The notes under the pieces are model-generated. The model had not been told where the DNA came from. It searched no databases and saw only the letters and a program-made list of their open reading frames with translations. From positions 1-57,747 of the forward strand of contig NW_026529101.1 in NCBI RefSeq assembly GCF_026262505.1: DNA of 57,747 nt, in the 5' to 3' direction. A program made the position numbers and the translations under genes. Source of the stretch: Trichomonas vaginalis G3 (lineage: Eukaryota > Parabasalia > Trichomonadida > Trichomonadidae). This document shows, one piece after another, positions 37,165 through 45,690 of the stretch (the stretch's first letter is position 1; each line of letters starts with the position of its first letter).

Positions 37165-37485
37165 ATGACGAAAACTATTGAGATAACAAACTACAACGGT
37201 CATGAGTTCAAGAATTTGTTCTTCGTTCCTCGTGAAAATACATTCTATCAGATACGAGGGAGAAAGGGTAAAGTTAGTTTGAGCGTTTATGACTACAAGC
37301 ATAATGGAAAGTTTATACAAGCATACGATACAAACGGTAAGCGTGTTTCATTAGCTTTGTCAAAACTTACTAACATTTATTTTGACAGTGATTTTGACCT
37401 ATATGAAGAAGAAAGTGAGTCAGAAGATTATGAGCTGTTATGTGAAGCACAGCAATGGGAGGAGTTGCAATACTTTTGTAAGTGA
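37165..37485 (+). CDS. Unknown 106-aa protein
   Basis: Starts MTKTIEITNYNGHEFKNLFF after an AT-rich leader, with beta-rich first two thirds and a very acidic end (FDLYEEESESEDYELL). It occupies the place held by an unrelated minus-strand gene in A1. No family recognised. Confidence 0.5.
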   Translation: MTKTIEITNYNGHEFKNLFFVPRENTFYQIRGRKGKVSLSVYDYKHNGKFIQAYDTNGKRVSLALSKLTNIYFDSDFDLYEEESESEDYELLCEAQQWEELQYFCK

Positions 37486-37533
37486 GAACGTTTATTTTTA
37501 CATTAGTGAGTTTGTTAGTGAAGTGGTTGGCGG

Positions 37534-37671
37534 CTTTGTAAATATTTAAGGTTAAGTTGGTGTTGTCGTTTGTGTTGTAAAATATACGTTAATGGTTTTG
37601 TAAAGTGTCAAATTCACATATAATGGGTAAGGAGGCGCGCAGTGTCGCCGTACCCATGATATGTATACTAA
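37534..37671 (+). repeat. Unit-junction repeat with GC-rich hairpin (A2/B junction)
   Basis: Direct copy of 15322-15452. Hairpin at 37623-37657 with outer stem ATGGGTA / TACCCAT instead of TTGTGTAC / GTACACAA; the loop GGCGCGCAGTG is unchanged. Ends at GTATACTAACT. Confidence 0.65.
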
Positions 37672-38076
37672 CTATTCTCCTTCGTCAATGTTATACTGGT
37701 TTGCATATTCAATATAGATATCGTTTATTTTTTCTTGAAAAGCTTGAAGAGTTGTTTCTAAGTTTATAAGCAAACTAACTTGTAAAAGTTTTCCCTGTTC
37801 AAATTTCTCATACATACGTTTTTCTTTGTTATAGTATCGAACTTCAAAACCGACCGTAAATGGGAAAACATGTATGGCTTCTGAAATGAACTTCATTCTA
37901 CGAAAGCCAATAGCTTTTGTGACGGATGGGTCTCTTAACCATCTTAATGGGTAGTCAAAACGATAGCCTTCATGCTTTACGGTATCTGTCTCAAACTTTT
38001 GACCTACATTAGTAAAAAGTTCATCTAATGGTTTAGTTGTAGCAACTCTAGAATTTTCTTTTTCTATTGGAAGCAT
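37672..38076 (-). CDS. YPxRW/KAIG family protein, N-terminal part (134 aa), element B
   Basis: Starts MLPIEKENSRVATTKPLDEL; RFDYPLRWLRDPSVTKAIGF at about residues 42-61. Closely related to the first half of 44048-44908, so it is a shorter second family member, possibly partial. Divergent from the fibre gene with 18 bp containing TAGAATAAAA between the starts. Confidence 0.6.
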   Translation of the reverse strand: MLPIEKENSRVATTKPLDELFTNVGQKFETDTVKHEGYRFDYPLRWLRDPSVTKAIGFRRMKFISEAIHVFPFTVGFEVRYYNKEKRMYEKFEQGKLLQVSLLINLETTLQAFQEKINDIYIEYANQYNIDEGE

Positions 38077-38094
38077 ATTTTATCTAGAATAAAA
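38077..38094. promoter_or_regulatory. 18-bp bidirectional start region, element B
   Basis: ATTTTATCTAGAATAAAA between two divergent starts; shares TAGAATAAAA with 11649-11673. Confidence 0.55.
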
Positions 38095-39405
38095 ATGTCG
38101 AAAGATATTGCTTCCATAAGAGAAATACAACACAACCGACAACTCATTATGCAAGCTCTAAATAAGAACACAACAAACTTTTCAAACTATTCTAAGATAT
38201 CTGAGTCATTGAAAGAAGGAAACTTAAAACTGACATTAAACCCTTTAACAGATGAGTTTCTATTTCAAGACAAGAAGAACAATACTGTCTGTATAAATCC
38301 AACAAAAGGAACTTTAAACGAGAAACCTATAAATGAACTTCTTTTGAAAGCAGATGTTGACAACAAAGCTGACAAAGAATATGTAGACGATGCAATAGCA
38401 AAAGAAGAAGAAAGAGCTAACAATGCTTATGCAACAAAAGAACATACTCATCCTGAACTAGCAGACAAAACATATGTTGACAATAAAATGTCAAGTGAAG
38501 TGACAAGAGCTGAAAACGAATATTCTAAAAAGACTCATACACATTCTATATCTGATATTACAAACTTACAAGAAACATTAGAGACAAAAGCAAATAAGAC
38601 TCATACACATACCATTGCAAATATTACAAACTTACAAGAAACCTTAAACAGGAAAAGTGACGTTGGACATACACATACCATTGCAAATATTACAAACTTA
38701 CAAGAAACCTTAAACACTAAAGCAAATAAGACTCATACACATTCTATATCTGATATTACAAACTTACAAGAAACCTTAAACACTAAAGCAAATAAGACTC
38801 ATACACATACAAGTTTTACAACTTTTACAGCAGATGATATTACACTAAACACAACCTTGCCAAGTAAAGGTCCAACAATACCACCGGCAACAAGTCTTGT
38901 AGATACTTTGATATCTAATGACAATAGTATTATGCATCTAAGACAGGAACTCAATGTGCTTAAACAAATTTTGCCGAATCTTATTTACCCGGTTGGCTCA
39001 TTATATGTTTCAATGAACTCTACCAGACCAGAAGTAGTACTTGGTTTTGGAACTTGGACTCAAATAGTCGACAGGTTTTTGTATTGTGCAAACTCTTCAA
39101 AGGAAACAGGTGGAAGTAAAACGATTTCAGGTGCAAATTTACCTGCACACAGTCGTTACATAGATTTAAGTACATCTCAAGTAGGTTGGCATAGTCATAG
39201 ATATGTTGGTTGGTCAGGAATGACAAAAGGTAAAGGATATGATGTTAAAGACGACGTTAAGTTTGCTATAAATTGTTACTGGAGTGACACTCAGGGAGAT
39301 GGAAACCATACACATTTCGTTTCAGGATATACGCAAACAACGGGACAAAGTAAAGAATACATGCCACCTTACATGACAGTTTACGCATGGTATAGAATTG
39401 CTTAG
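38095..39405 (+). CDS. Fibre protein with tail-collar tip, element B (436 aa)
   Basis: Single frame. N-terminal helical domain (1-110); five repeats of SISDITNLQETLNTKANKTH type (about 140-240), the same build as phage fibre shafts; a linker TSFTTFTADDITL; and a collar tip (YPVGSLYVSMNSTRPEV, FGTWTQIVDRF, GGSKTISGANLPAH, GDGNHTHFV, YMPPYMTVYAWYRIA). It shows the intact order of shaft then tip seen only in pieces in A. Likely an outer attachment fibre, by analogy. Confidence 0.8.
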   Translation: MSKDIASIREIQHNRQLIMQALNKNTTNFSNYSKISESLKEGNLKLTLNPLTDEFLFQDKKNNTVCINPTKGTLNEKPINELLLKADVDNKADKEYVDDAIAKEEERANNAYATKEHTHPELADKTYVDNKMSSEVTRAENEYSKKTHTHSISDITNLQETLETKANKTHTHTIANITNLQETLNRKSDVGHTHTIANITNLQETLNTKANKTHTHSISDITNLQETLNTKANKTHTHTSFTTFTADDITLNTTLPSKGPTIPPATSLVDTLISNDNSIMHLRQELNVLKQILPNLIYPVGSLYVSMNSTRPEVVLGFGTWTQIVDRFLYCANSSKETGGSKTISGANLPAHSRYIDLSTSQVGWHSHRYVGWSGMTKGKGYDVKDDVKFAINCYWSDTQGDGNHTHFVSGYTQTTGQSKEYMPPYMTVYAWYRIA

Positions 39406-40360
39406 TCGTCATTTTCAACTTCTTTAGCATATTCGTCAGGAGTTGTCTTATATTTGTTAGGAACTGTCTTTGAAAGTATACCACCTTGAACTTTGACAAG
39501 TTTGAAACGAGGTCTGGCAATAGTAGTTTTATCTTCTGCTTGCAGTGTGTACATTTTGCCATGTTTGCCTAAAACTTCATAATATTCTCTTGTATACTTT
39601 CTTCTATTTTTACGAACACGAATGTGAGTACCTGTCGGGTTCCCATTGTTGTCATAGTCAATAGTATTTTCATATGGGTCGCGTTTAGGTATTTCTATTT
39701 TTACTTTGTCACCTTTCTGAAGTTTGAAGCCCGGCATTCTTTCTTGTTTGTCTCTTTTGACTAAATTATTAAATATATAGTCTTTCTCTAAGTCAGGGTT
39801 GTTTTTCATTTCTTCGGGGAGTGGTTTCCCAAACCTTTTTGTTTACGGTTATTGTAAATATTTAAAACTTGTCTCATCTTTGCCATGGAGAAGTGTCTAT
39901 ATTTGTCGTCATATGACATTTCATTTGCTTCACCACCTTGTGGTTGGTTTAAGTCTCTTAACATTTTTATACAACCGTCAATGACACCAAGAGCAGAATG
40001 GTTTTGGTCGACAATGAAATATTGGTTTACATTTTTTGAACGCAGATAGTTTTTTACATCATCTGATTTGAAAGAACTTTCACAGTCAGATGTCAGTTTT
40101 GTTGGATGGTATTTGTCAACGAATATTGTCAAAGCAGTTTTCACATCTAAAATATTTTTGGACCATAATGGTATGGCTTCACAGTATCTTGTGTTTTGAC
40201 CAACAAATATTAACCAGTATGGAGGTCCATCTGTTCTAACTCTCGGAATGTTTTCCAAGATATCCATAAACCAAGCATTTGGTGTTGAACTAAAGATTTT
40301 TATCATGAGTGCTTTCTTTGTCGCTTTAGAAACATAGGGGTCCTTGTTCGGATTCGTCAT
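39402..40360 (-). pseudogene. Maverick integrase, element B (broken)
   Basis: Integrase core around YWLIFVGQNTRYCEAIPLW and TKLTSDCESSFKSDDV, HSALGVIDGCIKMLRDLNQ, and a C-terminal barrel (GDKVKIEIPKRDPY, ARPRFKLVKV). Related to but clearly different from the A integrase. About one break. Convergent with the fibre, overlapping by 4 bp. Its start is 16 bp from the next gene. Confidence 0.85.
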
Positions 40361-40376
40361 TTTTACCCTATAAGAA

Positions 40377-40778
40377 ATGGGTTTATTTGGCGCATTAGCA
40401 GGAGTTGCATCCAGATTTTTACCCGCAGTGGGAACAATAGCCAGAGGTGTATTTGGAGTTGGAAGGAAGATTTTGAGTACATTAGGTATACTTAAAGAGA
40501 AAGCACAACCTATTATACAAACTGTACAGAAAGGTTGGGATGTAGCACGAGATGCAACAAATCTTATTCCAAATCCTGAAACAAGAGGAAAAGTTCAAGG
40601 ATGGATGGACAATGTAGGAAGACAAGCAGGAAACTATTATAACAAAGCAAATGACTACTATAACCAAGCAGGACACTATATGGACCAAGGTGAAAGATTC
40701 TTTAACAGAGGATATAACCATGCACAACAGTGGGTAAACAATAACCAACCTCAACCGCCTCAAACGTGGGGAATGTAA
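40377..40778 (+). CDS. Amphipathic pVI-like protein, element B (133 aa)
   Basis: N-terminal Gly/Ala-rich amphipathic helix (MGLFGALAGVASRFLPAVGT), a second helix (GILKEKAQPIIQTVQKGWDV), and a Tyr/Asn/Gln-rich tail with YYNKANDYYNQAGHY and PQPPQTWGM. Counterpart in build of 36333-36860. A membrane-active minor virion protein is plausible, not shown. Confidence 0.55.
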   Translation: MGLFGALAGVASRFLPAVGTIARGVFGVGRKILSTLGILKEKAQPIIQTVQKGWDVARDATNLIPNPETRGKVQGWMDNVGRQAGNYYNKANDYYNQAGHYMDQGERFFNRGYNHAQQWVNNNQPQPPQTWGM

Positions 40779-40797
40779 AGTTTTTTATTGAGATGAA

Positions 40798-40950
40798 ATG
40801 AACAATGCAGCATTGAGACAAATGAGTTCAAGATGGATTTGTCGGCTTCCAGCATTTACACCACGTGTTTGTAAAGTTCTTCCTATACCTCAGGAAGTTT
40901 TAGACCGACTTAAAAAACCTAAACAACCAGTTGAAAACAAACCAAACTAA
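40798..40950 (+). CDS. Small basic 50-aa protein, copy 1
   Basis: MNNAALRQMSSRWICRLPAF then TPRVCKVLPIPQEVLDRL and KKPKQPVENKPN. Preceded by TTTTTTATTGAGATGAAATG. Tandemly duplicated with its leader in the next gene. Function unknown. Confidence 0.6.
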   Translation: MNNAALRQMSSRWICRLPAFTPRVCKVLPIPQEVLDRLKKPKQPVENKPN

Positions 40951-40969
40951 ATTTTTTTACTGAGATGAA

Positions 40970-41110
40970 ATGAACAATGCAGCTTTAAACAGAATAAGTC
41001 ATGGAAGACCACCTTTTACACCACGTGTTTGTAAAGTTCTTCCTATACCTCAGGAAGTTTTAGACCGACTTAAAAAACCTAAACAACCAGTTGAAAACAA
41101 ACCAAACTAA
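40970..41110 (+). CDS. Small basic 46-aa protein, copy 2
   Basis: Same C-terminal 33 residues as copy 1 (from FTPRVCKVL), different middle (NRISHGRPP). Leader TTTTTTACTGAGATGAAATG again. Confidence 0.6.
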   Translation: MNNAALNRISHGRPPFTPRVCKVLPIPQEVLDRLKKPKQPVENKPN

Positions 41111-41129
41111 AATTTTTTACTGAGATGAA

Positions 41130-41714
41130 ATGACCGAAGAAGTTGAAACGGTAGATTTGACACCACAAACAAAAAGTTCAGAACCATTGTCAAAACCTGT
41201 CAAAGAACTTACAGATGAAGAGAAAAATTCAATAATAGAAAGTGCCAGGTCTGGAAATACAAACCCTAACTACAAAGTCACTTTTCATAGAAATGGAACG
41301 GCTAGTATCTCAAAAAAGAAACAGACTCTCACAAATAAAATATTGAAGTCTGAAGGAGCTTTCGAGACAACAGATGGAAAAGTTTACTTCACTGACCAAC
41401 AGTTCATTATAGAACATCTCATTGACTTAGAGTCGAAATATTCTAAACTTTACAACAAACACAAAAAGTTGAAAGGAAAACAAAAACAAATGGCATATGA
41501 TATTTATGAAGATGTTGACGACACAACTGTTCCTGCAAGTGAAGTAAAGTCAGAGGAACCGAAAAGTGACGAAAAACCGATAGAAGAAGAAAAACCAAAA
41601 ACTGAAGATAAACCAAAACCAAAGTTTAGTTTCCAAACTAAACCAAGTCAACCTTCATTAGCTGGTATGGGTTGGCGTCAAAGACTTATGGCAGCAGGCG
41701 GTTATGTAAAGTAA
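41130..41714 (+). CDS. Unknown 194-aa charged protein, element B
   Basis: Third gene with the leader TTTTTTACTGAGATGAAATG. A central basic/strand segment (NYKVTFHRNGTASISKKKQT, FETTDGKVYFTDQQFIIEHL), then a coiled region, a repetitive EEKPKTEDKPKPK stretch, and the tail AGMGWRQRLMAAGGYVK. Looks whole. Function unknown. Confidence 0.6.
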   Translation: MTEEVETVDLTPQTKSSEPLSKPVKELTDEEKNSIIESARSGNTNPNYKVTFHRNGTASISKKKQTLTNKILKSEGAFETTDGKVYFTDQQFIIEHLIDLESKYSKLYNKHKKLKGKQKQMAYDIYEDVDDTTVPASEVKSEEPKSDEKPIEEEKPKTEDKPKPKFSFQTKPSQPSLAGMGWRQRLMAAGGYVK

Positions 41715-41744
41715 AGAAAAAAATATTTTTTTATTTTTATAAAA

Positions 41745-41939
41745 ATGCCCCCATATAGAATGGATAGAAAGTCTGCTAGAATAAAAGCAGAGTTACAAAG
41801 ATATGGTTGGAGAGTTTCGAAGAATTTTAAATATAGGAAGGGAAGACCCATAAAAGTCTATGACAAATTGTCTGGTCTTCGCTACGAAATGGATTTGGAA
41901 ACAGCACGTGCCAATTATCCAAACAGACTAGAAGGTTAG
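41745..41939 (+). CDS. Unknown 64-aa basic protein
   Basis: MPPYRMDRKSARIKAELQRY; strongly basic, Tyr-rich, alpha/beta. Ends 14 bp before the polymerase start, in the spot where a small DNA-binding or priming protein might sit. No family recognised. Confidence 0.55.
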   Translation: MPPYRMDRKSARIKAELQRYGWRVSKNFKYRKGRPIKVYDKLSGLRYEMDLETARANYPNRLEG

Positions 41940-41953
41940 AAGAAGAACGTCTT

Positions 41954-43897
41954 ATGGACATGCCTTTCGATGTTAGTGAACCTCAAGTTGAAGGACACGA
42001 CGGCTTTGCCAGATTCTACTGGAAACATGACGAACAATTGCATCCTTTGAGAAGGAAAAAAGGAAAAGGTGAAGACACACATGCTCCCATGGAAAGAACA
42101 AGATATGCATATGAAAAGTATCGTGAAGTTAGAAGTCAAATTACATCTGGTCGAACCTTTACAGTAAACTTTGACGAAGGAAAGAACAAAGAAGGCTTCA
42201 TGGGAGTACTTGCTGCAATTCAAGACGGAAATAAGAAAGGACACAATCTCAGATTGACCATAACAGATTTGGATGGTCACATTTACTATGCACATGGCAA
42301 TGAACAAACAGCCGCAAAACTTCTTGACGCTTTCAAGACTACAAAGAGAGAACAAATGGTTGACTCCGACTCAGACATTTTGAATGCAATTGAAGGAATT
42401 GCAAGTGTCAAGTTCGAATGGTACCAACCTAACCCTCAAGCAGTCAGACAACATGCTGGATACTTCCCGTTCATAAATAAGTCTGACATTGACTTGACAA
42501 GGTATGGAATTTACAATTCAATTGAAACAATTGTCAATGAACCTTGTATTCTTACATGTCTCAGGAACTCTGGTCTTGTTACAGATGAGAAGATGAAGTA
42601 TCTTGAGTCATGTGTGAAGACAAGGTACATTCTCAGAGGTCAATTGGCAAAAATTGCACCGTTGGCAAATGTCAATATCCGAGTCAACATACCTACAGCT
42701 AAAGGTTCTTCACATGACGACTATGTTGTTGTCAAAGACTTACCATGGTTGAAGATTGTAATTGTCCACAACCACTTCATGTTGAACAAAAGTCTTACAC
42801 ACCCATTCTTTGGTAAAAGTAAGTGCAACATTGTCAGAGCTGTAAACATTCTTTTCGAGAAAGGTTTGTTGGAACCAATTCCAGATGACAAGCTGACAGA
42901 AACTTTTGTACCAAAAGACGAAACAAACTTTTCACTGTTAGCAAGACCAAAAGTTGTTCCAGACAAAGTTCTAGTACAAAAGAAGTACACAGTTCCACAA
43001 GGAGTTGGTATGTTCGGATACCAACCTGAACCAGAAGAACTTCCAATGAGGTTGCAAGAACTTCAAGATGCTATAAACAAACTTCCATTGAGACATCCAA
43101 TTGACGTCAAATTGTATTGGAGAGCATCTGAGTTAGGTCAGAAGGTTTTATATGAAACAGGTTGCTTCGACGATGTTTATGAGATAACAGGAGAAGTTTC
43201 TCAGAAGATAAGAGACTCACTTGAATTTCCACAAACTGGACCAATTGGTTGCGACAAGTTCGACTCAGATGAAAAGATATACTATGTCGACCTTAACGCT
43301 GCATACATGAGGTTTGTCCAATATATTCCGACTGGAATTCCAAACGAAGATGGTGAGTTCCCGGGAAGGAACTATACAGTTGGAAAAGTCATACAACAAC
43401 TGTATGATATTAGGAAAGCTTCAAACCCCAAACTTGCAATGACACTCAAATTGCTTATGAATTCGACATGGGGATATTCCATTAAGAAACCTCAAGAGAT
43501 GAAGAGTAAACATTATGAGAAGGTCGACAACTTTGTTGAAAGGTTTTCTCCTTTTGTTTTGAAGTACGAATTCACTCAAGGTCAAAGTGGCTTAGTAACC
43601 ACATTAAAACCTATTGTCGAACATTGGTCTTACCCTCAGTTCGCAAAGGCAGTACTTGACAACTACAACAAATTCTTCTCCGAAGTCAAATCCAAAGTCA
43701 AGGTTTACTATGAGAACATTGACGCACTCATGACGAACGAAGAAGGCTATAACAAACTCATTGAAATGGGTTTAGTCGGTGAAAAGATGGGCTGTTTTAA
43801 GCTAGATAAGGTATTTTCCGAAGTTCATGTAATATCGAAAAGGAAATATTGGGGCATACTTGAAGACGGCACAGAAATAAAACATTGCATGAAATAA
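41954..43897 (+). CDS. Protein-primed type B DNA polymerase, element B (647 aa frame)
   Basis: Single frame. The N-terminal region is related in layout to the A polymerase, with an OTU-like segment (NEPCILTCLRNSGLV about 195-209; VHNHFMLNK about 271-279). Then LYWRASELGQKVL and polymerase palm regions: motif A EKIYYVDLNAAYMRF (about 440), motif B MTLKLLMNSTWGYSI (about 500), and a motif-C-like stretch near 587. Lies between a 64-aa basic gene and a 34-aa gene. Expected role: replication. Confidence 0.8.
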   Translation: MDMPFDVSEPQVEGHDGFARFYWKHDEQLHPLRRKKGKGEDTHAPMERTRYAYEKYREVRSQITSGRTFTVNFDEGKNKEGFMGVLAAIQDGNKKGHNLRLTITDLDGHIYYAHGNEQTAAKLLDAFKTTKREQMVDSDSDILNAIEGIASVKFEWYQPNPQAVRQHAGYFPFINKSDIDLTRYGIYNSIETIVNEPCILTCLRNSGLVTDEKMKYLESCVKTRYILRGQLAKIAPLANVNIRVNIPTAKGSSHDDYVVVKDLPWLKIVIVHNHFMLNKSLTHPFFGKSKCNIVRAVNILFEKGLLEPIPDDKLTETFVPKDETNFSLLARPKVVPDKVLVQKKYTVPQGVGMFGYQPEPEELPMRLQELQDAINKLPLRHPIDVKLYWRASELGQKVLYETGCFDDVYEITGEVSQKIRDSLEFPQTGPIGCDKFDSDEKIYYVDLNAAYMRFVQYIPTGIPNEDGEFPGRNYTVGKVIQQLYDIRKASNPKLAMTLKLLMNSTWGYSIKKPQEMKSKHYEKVDNFVERFSPFVLKYEFTQGQSGLVTTLKPIVEHWSYPQFAKAVLDNYNKFFSEVKSKVKVYYENIDALMTNEEGYNKLIEMGLVGEKMGCFKLDKVFSEVHVISKRKYWGILEDGTEIKHCMK

Positions 43898-43942
43898 AAA
43901 ATTTTTTTTTTAAAAAGTGACATTTTTTAAATTTTATTTGAA

Positions 43943-44047
43943 ATGTACGCTGAGTTTGTTGGAGAAGACCGTTGGGAAACTTGTTTGTTAGATGAGAAAT
44001 ATGAAATGGCATACCATTTTAAAACAATATATTTTTACATATATTAA
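43943..44047 (+). CDS. 34-aa small gene, zero-spaced
   Basis: MYAEFVGEDRWETCLLDEKY, ending directly at the ATG of the 286-aa gene (TAAATG), as in the A-type trio. Short, so only weakly supported. Confidence 0.35.
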   Translation: MYAEFVGEDRWETCLLDEKYEMAYHFKTIYFYIY

Positions 44048-44908
44048 ATGCTTCAGGTTGAAAAACAAAGAACAAAAGTAGCAGATACAAAACCGTTAGA
44101 CTATATCTTTACAAATGCTGGTAGGACTATTTCAGATGAAGAAATTTCATCCCGAGCATACAGGTTTGACTATCCAATTCGTTGGCTTCAAAGTCCTTCA
44201 GATGCAAAGGCAATAGGATTTAGAAGAGTTTTGTTTTCAAATAGAACTAACGCATTTATGTTCGCAGTATATTTTCATGGGCAGTATGAAGGTCCTGATG
44301 GTCTAATAGACAAATTTGACGAAATGAGAATCTTTACAGTTCGTTCAGACGAAAGTCTTGAGAAAACTCTAGATGACTTTCAAACTCAAATGAACAAATA
44401 TTATTGGGAATTTCAAGAAAAATACGACTCTTTACTAAATGGAACATACTATCTGAAACTAGAATATGACAAGATGAACTCCACCGTTTCATTTCAAAAG
44501 ATTGAAATTAACCCTCCAAGAGATACAGAGTTTTTATTTTGGGAAGTAGACAAACGTTCTTGGGCACAATTTCTTCGGTTACTAAACCAGAACGAACCAT
44601 TACCACCAGATGGTCCATTTAAATTTATACTTCCACCAGCAGATTTGATGGTTTATAGAAACGTGTTTGACCCTCAAAATGTTATGTGTCATGCAAGTTT
44701 CAGTTCAAGCAACAATAGTTTTCTATGTATTGGTAAGGACCTTTATGACTTTGCTTCTAAATTCTACGAACCACCTAGTAACAGTTTCTCTGACTTTCAA
44801 GTTTGGTTCACAACAAATGGTGTGCAACATATTATTCCATTGTACTATGACTTTTATCTCGAATTGTCTTTCATATATAACTACGGAAAAGTGCTGAAAA
44901 AGTATTGA
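44048..44908 (+). CDS. YPxRW/KAIG family protein, element B (286 aa)
   Basis: Whole frame. RFDYPIRWLQSPSDAKAIGF at about residues 40-59; beta-rich remainder with FEVRYY-like strands (FAVYFHGQYEGPDG), ending HIIPLYYDFYLELSFIYNY. Same length and build as 35226-36107 in A2. Probably a capsid-associated protein, inferred from conservation and context. Confidence 0.6.
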   Translation: MLQVEKQRTKVADTKPLDYIFTNAGRTISDEEISSRAYRFDYPIRWLQSPSDAKAIGFRRVLFSNRTNAFMFAVYFHGQYEGPDGLIDKFDEMRIFTVRSDESLEKTLDDFQTQMNKYYWEFQEKYDSLLNGTYYLKLEYDKMNSTVSFQKIEINPPRDTEFLFWEVDKRSWAQFLRLLNQNEPLPPDGPFKFILPPADLMVYRNVFDPQNVMCHASFSSSNNSFLCIGKDLYDFASKFYEPPSNSFSDFQVWFTTNGVQHIIPLYYDFYLELSFIYNYGKVLKKY

Positions 44909-45022
44909 ATGTGAAGATATTAGAAAATAACATTTTTTCTAACATCGTAGAAAACTCATGAAAACAATTTATTTTTGACACTTTCACAAAAAACATTTAA
45001 AAAGTGAGTTAAAATGAGATGT

Positions 45023-45382
45023 TTACTGAACTGGTTGGATGTCGCCTTCTGAGGTTATGTAGAACGGCTGACCAGAGAAATGAAGGAGACCCTTGAGAAT
45101 TTGGTTCATTCTTGGGAAAGGGTTCTCTCTGTTTGGAAGTAGTATCCAAGGACGTTTGTTTAGGAACTTAACAAGAGCTTCTCTTTTGGCGTCCTTTATG
45201 CCATCGTAGGCTGTCCCGTCTGGTATTTGAATTGGAATTCCAGTCGAAGTCTCGAGCTGAAGTGTAGACCTTCCCGTTATCCAACCGTTAACAAGCTTGT
45301 CTTTTACATTCTGCCTGAGGAAGTCTTTAACAAGCTCGTTAAGTTCAATGAGGTAAATTGCCTCGTCAAGTCTTTCTTGCAT
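45023..45382 (-). CDS. Unknown 119-aa protein
   Basis: MQERLDEAIYLIELNELVKD, then KLVNGWITGRSTLQLETSTG, KRPWILLPNRENPFPRMNQI, ending in ITSEGDIQPVQ. The frame stays open upstream through the repeat block at 45395-45690, so a longer protein is possible. Not recognised. Confidence 0.5.
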   Translation of the reverse strand: MQERLDEAIYLIELNELVKDFLRQNVKDKLVNGWITGRSTLQLETSTGIPIQIPDGTAYDGIKDAKREALVKFLNKRPWILLPNRENPFPRMNQILKGLLHFSGQPFYITSEGDIQPVQ

Positions 45383-45394
45383 TCCAAGTTCTTC

Positions 45395-45690
45395 CTTCCG
45401 ACAGGAAAAAATTTTCCGGACAAAGGGAAAAATTTTTCTTTCCGACAGGAAGAACTCTTCCATCCGACAGGAAAAAATTTTCCGGACAAAGGGAAAAATT
45501 TTTCCTTCCGACAGGAAGAACTCTTCCAGTTGTCCGTCCGTAAACCATTCAAATTTTCGAAAATTGAGAACTTTTTGGTCGAACTTTAGAAAAAATTTTC
45601 CATCCGACAGGAAAAAATTTTCCGGACAAAGGGAAAAAAATTTCCTTCCGACAGGAAAAGTTCTTCCTTCCGACAGGACACAAACGGATG
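45395..45690. repeat. Repeats of TTCCGACAGGAA and GGAAAAATTTTTC
   Basis: Units of about 73 bp: CCGACAGGAAAAAATTTTCC, GGACAAAGGGAAAAATTTTT, CCGACAGGAAGAACTCTTCC. Rich in short inverted words (GGAAAAAATTTTCC). Two full units and partial ones. Confidence 0.85.

Larger units (their letters stand above)
15453..37671 (-). mobile_element. Maverick/Polinton element A2
   Basis: Second A-type unit, about 22.2 kb, or 16.5 kb without the inserted transposon at 18325-23986. Same gene order as A1. Most genes on the right half look whole. About five breaks are seen elsewhere, plus the transposon insertion. Both ends carry the related junction sequences at 15322-15452 and 37534-37671 in direct orientation, supporting a head-to-tail array. 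No major capsid gene is recognised in either A unit. Confidence 0.85.
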
